Assembly (NCBI RefSeq): GCF_035222485.1
Contig: NC_085924.1
Coordinates: 2,728,001 to 2,792,000, forward strand
From: Podospora pseudoanserina
Lineage: Eukaryota > Ascomycota > Sordariomycetes > Sordariales > Podosporaceae
Direction of reading: 5' to 3'
Length of the DNA stretch: 64,000 nucleotides
In this document: positions 57,747-64,000 of the stretch, piece by piece
Position numbering within the stretch: position 1 is the stretch's first letter
How the letters are laid out: every line of letters starts with the position of its first letter
Made by a program: the position numbers and the translations under genes
The notes under the pieces: model-generated
Told to the model about the DNA's origin: nothing
Databases searched by the model: none
What the model saw: the letters and a program-made list of their open reading frames with translations, nothing else

Positions 57747-59466
57747 ATGGCACAGACCGAGACGCTGCTGCAGACATTGGCGGCCAAACTGCCACTTCTG
57801 CTATCCACTGCTGGGCTGCTTGTGGCTGTTTTTCTGGCCCAGGTACTCCTCAAAGGGAACCCACTCGCAAATCTCCCTGTCGCCCTGGATGATCTTCCCA
57901 GCGATGAAAAACGACGACAGGCCTTCTTGACGCGGGCCAAGGATGTTTACGCTACCGGGTACAAGAAGGTAGGATACTGCCAGTGAACGACAGGTAACAT
58001 GGCACCGCAATGCTGACACACACGCCTAGTTCAAAGACAGAGTCTTCCGAATCATCACGTCGAACAAGTACCATGTCATCATTGTGCCCCCAAAGTATCT
58101 CAATGAGCTCAAGAGTCTTCCCGACGACACAGTCAGCTTTGACGGCGCCATTGAGCAGACCATGCACGCCAAATACACCAAGCTCGAAGTCGGCCACAAG
58201 CTCATTCCTCACATCGTCAAGAGCAACTTGACGCCCTCGCTGGTGCGACTAAACCCCACCATTGCCGAAGAAGTCCAAGAATCTTTCCGTCGGGAGATGC
58301 CCGAATGCGACGACTGGACTCCTGTCAACATCAACTACAAGCTTCTCCGTATCGTTGCCATGGTGTCAGGCCGTGTCTTTATCGGCCCGGAACTGAGCCG
58401 TTCAGAGGAATATGTCGATGCAGCTATCAACTACACCATTGACCTCATGCACGCTCGCCAGGCTGTCGACACCATGCGCCCATGGCTCCGCCCTTTTCTT
58501 GCAAATCATCTTCCCGAGATCAAGAAGTTGAACGAGCGCCTTGCTCAAGCCGATGCCTTCATTAGACCCATTGTCGCCCATCGCAAAAAGCTCCCCAAGG
58601 AGCAGGCCCCTGATGACATGCTGCAGTGGATGCTCGATGGCCAGTCTGAGAAGTTTGGCGGTGAATACAAGACCGAGACCCTTGCCAGAATGCAGCTGGG
58701 CATTAGCTTTGCTGCAATTCACACCACTACCATGACCACGACCAACGTGTAGGTTCTCTGGTTTGTCTGACCAAGTAAAAGTTGTTTTTCGCTGACAGCT
58801 CCATCACAGCTTTTACAACCTGGCCGCCTACCCCCAATATGTCTCTGTGCTACGTGATGAAGTCCGAGAGGTCCTCGCACAGAACAATAACACGTTCACG
58901 TCGGCTGCTCTTCAGGGCATGAAGAGGCTGGATTCTTTCATCAAGGAAACCATGCGAATCGACCCCGCCGGTTTTGCGGGGTTCCAACGTCGCGTATACA
59001 AGCCCTTTACCCTCTCCAACGGCCAAGTGATCCCCACCGACGTTATAATCGAGGTGCCGGCCCACGCCCTTGCGAAAGACCCGGACGTATTTGAAAACCC
59101 AGACCAGTTCAATCCTTGGCGGTTCTACGACATTCGACAGAAGGCCAGGGAACAGGGCGCAGTCGAGGAGGCTGCTCAGAACCAGTTCGTCAGCGTCAAC
59201 CCATTGGTCTTGACGTTTGGGTACGGAAGACACGCCTGCCCAGGCCGGTTCTTCGCCGCAAACGAAATCAAAATGATTATCGCCAACACCATCTTGATGT
59301 ACGATATGAAGCTGATGGACGGGCACACCCAGCGGTACCCCAATCTTGAATTTGGACTTTCGGTGAGTAGCCCATTCCGTTTCAAACAAGCACTGATACT
59401 GACCCGATGCAGTCTATTCCTGACCCCACCAAGGAGCTTCTTTTCAAGCGAATCGAGATTGCTTAG
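57747..59466 (+). CDS. Cytochrome P450 monooxygenase
   Basis: The model is join(57747..57968, 58030..58748, 58810..59362, 59413..59466), 515 residues; introns of 50-61 nt keep phase. The N-terminal membrane anchor is LPLLLSTAGLLVAVFLAQVL. The I-helix reads SFAAIHTTTMTTTN, which lacks the usual acidic residue of AGxDT, as in ent-kaurene-oxidase-like and related fungal P450s. K-helix ETMR spans 360-363. The haem loop is FGYGRHACPGRFF with Cys457. The last exon is only 18 codons (SIPDPTKELLFKRIEIA). ER-bound; oxidises an unknown small molecule. Its position suggests partnership with the NRPS-like reductase group. Confidence 0.93.
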
Positions 59467-62400
59467 ACGTGAGCAGAAGCACACACCCAAAGCCGGTGTT
59501 TTGGGGAAGCATCAGCAGCTATTAGGTAGTAGAAACAAATTAACCGATGCAAGAATCACTCCACAGTTACTTTGGGTAATGAAATTTTCAGTCGATGGCC
59601 TCCAGATCCAGGGGCCAGAGTACTGGGAGCCAATATTTTGAACACATGACTATGAGCCTTGCCATATCTAGCCCATCAAGTCGTCTATGGTGAAATTGTG
59701 GCCCCCTGGGCCAAAATTATGAGTTCGAACCAGAACTGTCTAGTTTGTGTGGCGTATTACCACATCAAAAAAGGTCGGCTTGGCCATGCCATGTAGATGC
59801 GTATGGACTACCAAGCTGTCTTGCGGCCCATGTCACACGTCAACTCCAGCCCTTGTAACACCCCAATCCTCCCTGGGTAAATGCCAATGAACGCCATTCT
59901 ATAGATGCTGCGAGGCACTGTCAGATGCTATACCTGGAGGGGGTCCGTACTCTACCCGATTGCTTCTTCCACTCACTTTGTAATGTTGACCATTCTTCCA
60001 AGACACTTTTTAGCCTTTATCTGCCTAATGCCCCCTGCAAAGGCAAACATGTTGCAGGTTTCTAAGCAACCCGTCTTTCCAGAGCAGACGGGCCACGGCT
60101 CTCTGCTGGCTCCGTGTTCTGCACAGGATATATGTCTTGGCTGCCTTCTTGTCTTGTAGCTCTCTCTGTTTGTGGACCCTTCAAATTTTTGCCACTTTTT
60201 CCGTCTTGTCACATTGTCTACCTGTGAAAACATATCTTCCGTAATGTTTTCAAACACTGATAGACATCTAAACCTTACGCACGTTGGGCATGACCCGAAA
60301 GATACAAAGTGCAGGTCTTTCATTTTATACTGGCTTCAATAAGGTAGCTTACCCAGTACCCAAACCTCTCGCTTCTCATCCTTGGGGTTCTCTAAACAGC
60401 TGCGTAACCGTACGTCTAGTCTCCCACACGCAAAGCAGAGATACATGAATCGTAGGTTTCCAGGGCCCAACCCAACCACAAGATCAGACTCGACGAGACG
60501 CGGGGTATGATTTGATCCTGTTCATCTTATCCGAACCCTCAAGATTGCTTCTGCCCCAAGGGTGCTGTTCCGCTCCCAACTGAACTCCATCTTTTTGGCT
60601 ACCTGCAAAGGCTCTCTGTACCTATCTCGATGCCTTGCTTCTCGTTGCGCAAGTATATATGTGCAGCTCCTCCTGAGTCGCGGTGGCCGGCATCGTAGCT
60701 ATTTCCCTTTGACATCTAGACGCTGAGAGGCTGATCAGCTTCATGGCGGCAACGTCGGTCTCGTCTCCTGGTTGCTGCTTCGGGGCTTGCGCAAAACATC
60801 GCTGTCCGATATCTCGAGCAAGCCCTTTCGGTTGGACTTGATACCGTCGGCTATTCTAACACACTCATAAAAGAGAATTCCGACACGAAACAAGCCCCCT
60901 TCAGCTTGGTTCAGTGAGTCACCAACCTGTCAAGATCGCTGAAACAATGCCCAGTGTTGTTCCCATGGGCCGAGTCGCTACCAGTAAGGCGTCTCCCTAT
61001 TCCCATCTAAAGAAGCTTTGATACCGAATTGCCCAGACTGTGTTGCCCAATCGTGCAGCAGGTTAAGCAGATCGGAATCCCTTCGAAAGCTTGCGTGGTT
61101 TTTTTCTGTCATCTCGATCGCCAAGTTCACCCTCGATGTGGAAGCCAATGATCTTGTGATGCTTGATAAGCCTTGGCACCATGCCACCCATGCATCTTCA
61201 TTCAAATGATCAACTTCCAAGCATCGCAGCCAAGCCTTGCGACAGGAGACTTTTGTTTGCATCATTGAGATTCCCGATAGCAAACACGCCCAACAGCTTC
61301 TAGAAAAGAAAAAGAAAAACAAGGATATCACGTCGTTGGGCTTTAACACCGAGACGGAAAAGAGTACCGATCGCCTGACAAGCCAAAAACAGGGGAACTG
61401 GAAGCAACCGAATCCAAAAGCTCCTGTGCTGGTACTCTTGGCCCCCAAGCCTTGGAACTCTTGGGAGATGGAACAACCAAGAAGCTGATACTCCTCCCAG
61501 AACCACTTTGCCAATCCTGCCAAGAGGCGACAAAAAATTCTCCTCATGATAACATCAGACCTGAACCTTGAGCTGGGATTCTTTTGCGGCCAAGAAGGAG
61601 CAAAAATGGGCATCTGTTGCTTAAAAAAGACACGCATCGCGATGATCCGAGAATCCAGTGCTCAAAATGATCCAGAACCAGACAATTGCACCCGTGAAGA
61701 TGGCAGAATTGTTTGACAGCCCTGTGGAAAGGCCGAAGATCCGGCATTGTTTTGCCGAGAAAAGTGGACCCAGGTTGAAATAGGGGCCCCCTTGCTGGCC
61801 ACTGTGTCCCCCCACGCAACTGTAAACAAACTGGCACTACTATGAAAGTCTCGTGAGCGCTACTCCAGCTACTAGTTCATCATGTGCAGTTGCCAGCAAC
61901 CTCTTACCACTTCGCTCGCGTGCTGCCGCGCTCTAATCAGCAGAGGCTCTCTTGATTTCGACAGCCCAAAGAACAACATCCAACGACAGGATCACCAACA
62001 GCCAAGACACTCGGCACAGAAATCTGGATGTTGCAGTTCTCCAGCCAAGCCAGCCAAGTGTAGCCAAGCAGAGGCCGAGACTTGGTGAGACGACTGCACA
62101 CCAATGGGTTCTTGATACCAAGACTGATCAGACACGAATCCATCTTCTTATCTCGCCTTCTTTCCCCCCAGGTGAGGGCTCTTTGCCCTCGCTGGGGCTG
62201 TCACTCTTTTGGTCATTGTCGTTCTCAGATACCACGGGATTACTCCAGGGACGCGAAGGAAACGATGGTTCCCACGGACCAACTTCATTTTGCGGCAGGC
62301 CGATGTTTTACTCCCAGGAAGACATACCAGAACCAAGGCTCTTGGCCTACGCATCAAGACCCTTCCTCAAGGGGAAATGGGTATGCGAGGAGCCCCCGCG

Positions 62401-62806
62401 ACCCGCACAAAATGCCGCCGAGTGTCTCCCCATTTCTCGCCGGTAATGGAGTGATTTTCCATTTCTCCCTTCTTTCATTCTTTGAACAAGTGTTGGAGGA
62501 TATCCCGGGCAAATTGTGAAGCGCAAGTGGGATGATGACACAGCTGGCCTGCGTCTGGGATAGCAAGCTTAACGGTTGCTAGTCGATCCATTTGCGCTAT
62601 TTCGCTTCCTGCTTGGGTGCCTTTTTTCATAATCTCTTATTTTATCTCTTGGTCCTCCTTCCCCTTCCCTCGCCCTCTTTCCTCTCCTCAAGCATCAACA
62701 GTATCAACAACTCGAACTTGCTGGCCAAGCAACGCGACTTCAACATACACCCCCCTCCCCTCCCATCAAGGCTTCGGTGCCGCCTAGGCATCCCGTCTTG
62801 CTCATC
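59467..62806. other. Long gene-poor tract and antiporter leader
   Basis: 3.3 kb without a supportable gene. The longest open frame (60978-61637, minus) has low-complexity Phe runs from an A/AG-rich stretch and no domain. From about 62590 the sequence becomes strongly CT-rich (CCTTCCCCTTCCCTCGCCCT), typical of the promoter and leader of a well-expressed fungal gene. Confidence 0.45.
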
Positions 62807-64000
62807 ATGCCTGTCCTAAACGTCAGCGAGCTCAATATTGTATTGACAATTATTGGTGCTTTCATCTTGGGATTCGGCGTCATCTCGGTCCTCATCAAGA
62901 ACCGATGGCTTCTCGGCGAAGCTCGTAGGTTTCCCCCAACTACACCAAAAGAACCATGATGACTGACATCACTCAGTCCCTGCTATGACCCTTGGTATCA
63001 TTCTTGGTCCACTAGCGGCCAAATTTCTAGACTCTTCGCGATGGGGCTCAGCCGAACCAGGCCAAGTATCTGATATCACGCTGGTTTGTCTTGCCCTGCA
63101 TCTCATCACCACTCGTGCCTATCACTAACACTGTGATTCAAGGGCATTACACGAGTGGTTATCGGCGTCCAGCTTGTCATTGCTGGTTTTCAACTGCCGG
63201 CCAAGTACCAAAAGCTTCGGTGGAAGGAGATGCTCATGCTCATGCTTCCCGTCATGACAATCATGTGGCTGTGCTCGACTCTCTGCATGATGGCCACCAT
63301 CCCCAAGGTGACCCTGCTGGCGACCTTGGTTATGGCTGCTTGCATCACCTGTACCGATCCCGTTTTGTCACAAGCCGTTGCCAAGGGCCCCTTTTCCGAC
63401 AAGTTTGTCGCCAGAGACCTCAGAGAAATCATCTCTTCGGAAGCCGGCGCTAACGATGGCTTTGGTTTCCCGTTTTTGTTGCTGGCGACCTATCTCATGC
63501 GGGCCCAGACCCCCGAGGCATCGACACTCGTCGCTCGGGCCGGAGAGGAAGTGGTGAGACATGGAGGAGGAGTAGGCCAGGCGATTGGCAAATGGTTCCT
63601 CGAAACATGGCTCTATTTTGTGCTCATGTCGATTGCTATCGGTGTTGTGGTTGGATATGCTGCTGGGAAGGGGCTGAAGTTTGCCTTGCAACGCAAGTGG
63701 GTAGACTCTGAGAGTTATGTGCTCTACCCCACTGCGCTCGGTGTAAGTCGTTGGAGTCGTCCGGTTTTGAACTGACCCGTGAGCTAATCAATCTCAGCTG
63801 TTCTTGCTTGGTGTCTGTGGCATGATCGGGGGTGACGATTTGCTGGCTTGCTTCACCGCTGGCAGTGTCCTAAACTGGGATGGTGAATACATGCGTGAGA
63901 CATTGGAACGACACGATGAGGTAAACTCATCCGTTGATGTCCTCCTCAACTTTGGAGGCTTCATGTACCTCGGCACCGTGATCCCATGGAGCGAGTTCCA
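62807..64000 (+). CDS. Plasma-membrane Na+(K+)/H+ antiporter, Nha1/Sod2 type (3' truncated by window)
   Basis: The model is join(62807..62924, 62977..63083, 63143..63742, 63798..>64000), about 342 residues so far. Introns of 52-59 nt keep phase. Membrane segments begin at LNIVLTIIGAFILGFGVISV. Family landmarks are CTDPVLSQAV (about 145-154), EAGANDGFGFPF with the ion-binding ND pair (179-180), and the GGDDLLACFTAGSVLNWDGE region in exon 4. It exchanges cytosolic Na+ or K+ for external H+ for salt and pH balance. The long acidic C-terminal tail of Nha1 would lie beyond the window. Confidence 0.92.

Noticed and set aside
59685-59760. GAGTTCGAACC resembling a tRNA T-loop
   Set aside because: No A-box, acceptor stem or anticodon arm can be folded around it.
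60978-61637. 219-codon minus-strand frame
   Set aside because: Contains Phe runs from a simple A-rich stretch, no domain, no splice-supported partner.

Overview
This window is a nuclear segment of a filamentous ascomycete, most likely a Sordariomycete. Genes carry short introns (about 48-72 nt) with GTRNGT-like donors and CTAAC/CTGAC branch sites. The genes include HET-domain proteins, secreted CBM1-bearing plant-cell-wall enzymes, a four-domain NRPS-like reductase and a fungal Nha1-type antiporter. One block of several kilobases is so A+T rich, with such excess TpA, that it looks like repeat-induced point mutation (RIP). The genus cannot be fixed from sequence alone.

Layout. 1-6.1 kb is a repeat-rich border with a partial gene start, an F-box gene between shuffled repeats, an internally deleted hAT transposon, and fragments of an NLR-type WD40 repeat, a chromovirus chromodomain and a cytochrome P450. 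6.1-12.9 kb is a RIP-mutated graveyard of LTR elements with one GC-rich, apparently younger patch near 8.6-9.3 kb. 13.3-19.6 kb holds an apparently intact HET gene, a CE5 acetylxylan esterase with CBM1 and a decayed HET gene. 20.5-37.5 kb is ordinary gene-rich DNA: a secreted protein, a coiled-coil protein, a LaeA-like methyltransferase diverging from a plant-type O-methyltransferase, an AT-hook nuclear protein with a probable GC-AG intron, a small secreted Cys-rich protein, a Mn-type CDF transporter, and an 811-residue trypsin-like protease with a repeated hydrophobic tail. 38.9-41.6 kb is a decayed DUF6604-type gene. 42.2-46.0 kb encodes a GH10 xylanase with CBM1 and a secreted M28 aminopeptidase. 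48.1-49.4 kb is a decayed coiled-coil gene. 49.5-59.5 kb is a compact group of redox and tailoring genes: NRPS-like reductase, DUF3445 heme-type oxidase, hemerythrin-like protein and P450. A 3.3-kb gene-poor stretch then leads to a Na+/H+ antiporter cut by the window end.

How they fit together. The esterase and the xylanase are both secreted hemicellulose-degrading enzymes with cellulose-binding modules. The two divergent methyltransferases, and the NRPS-like/DUF3445/hemerythrin/P450 group, look like small specialised-metabolism loci; that is inference from content and spacing only. The HET genes, the NLR fragment and perhaps the protease with its hydrophobic tail belong to the kind of accessory repertoire linked to non-self recognition. 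Spliced models were built by hand from splice sites and reading-frame phase, so boundaries should be read as predictions.
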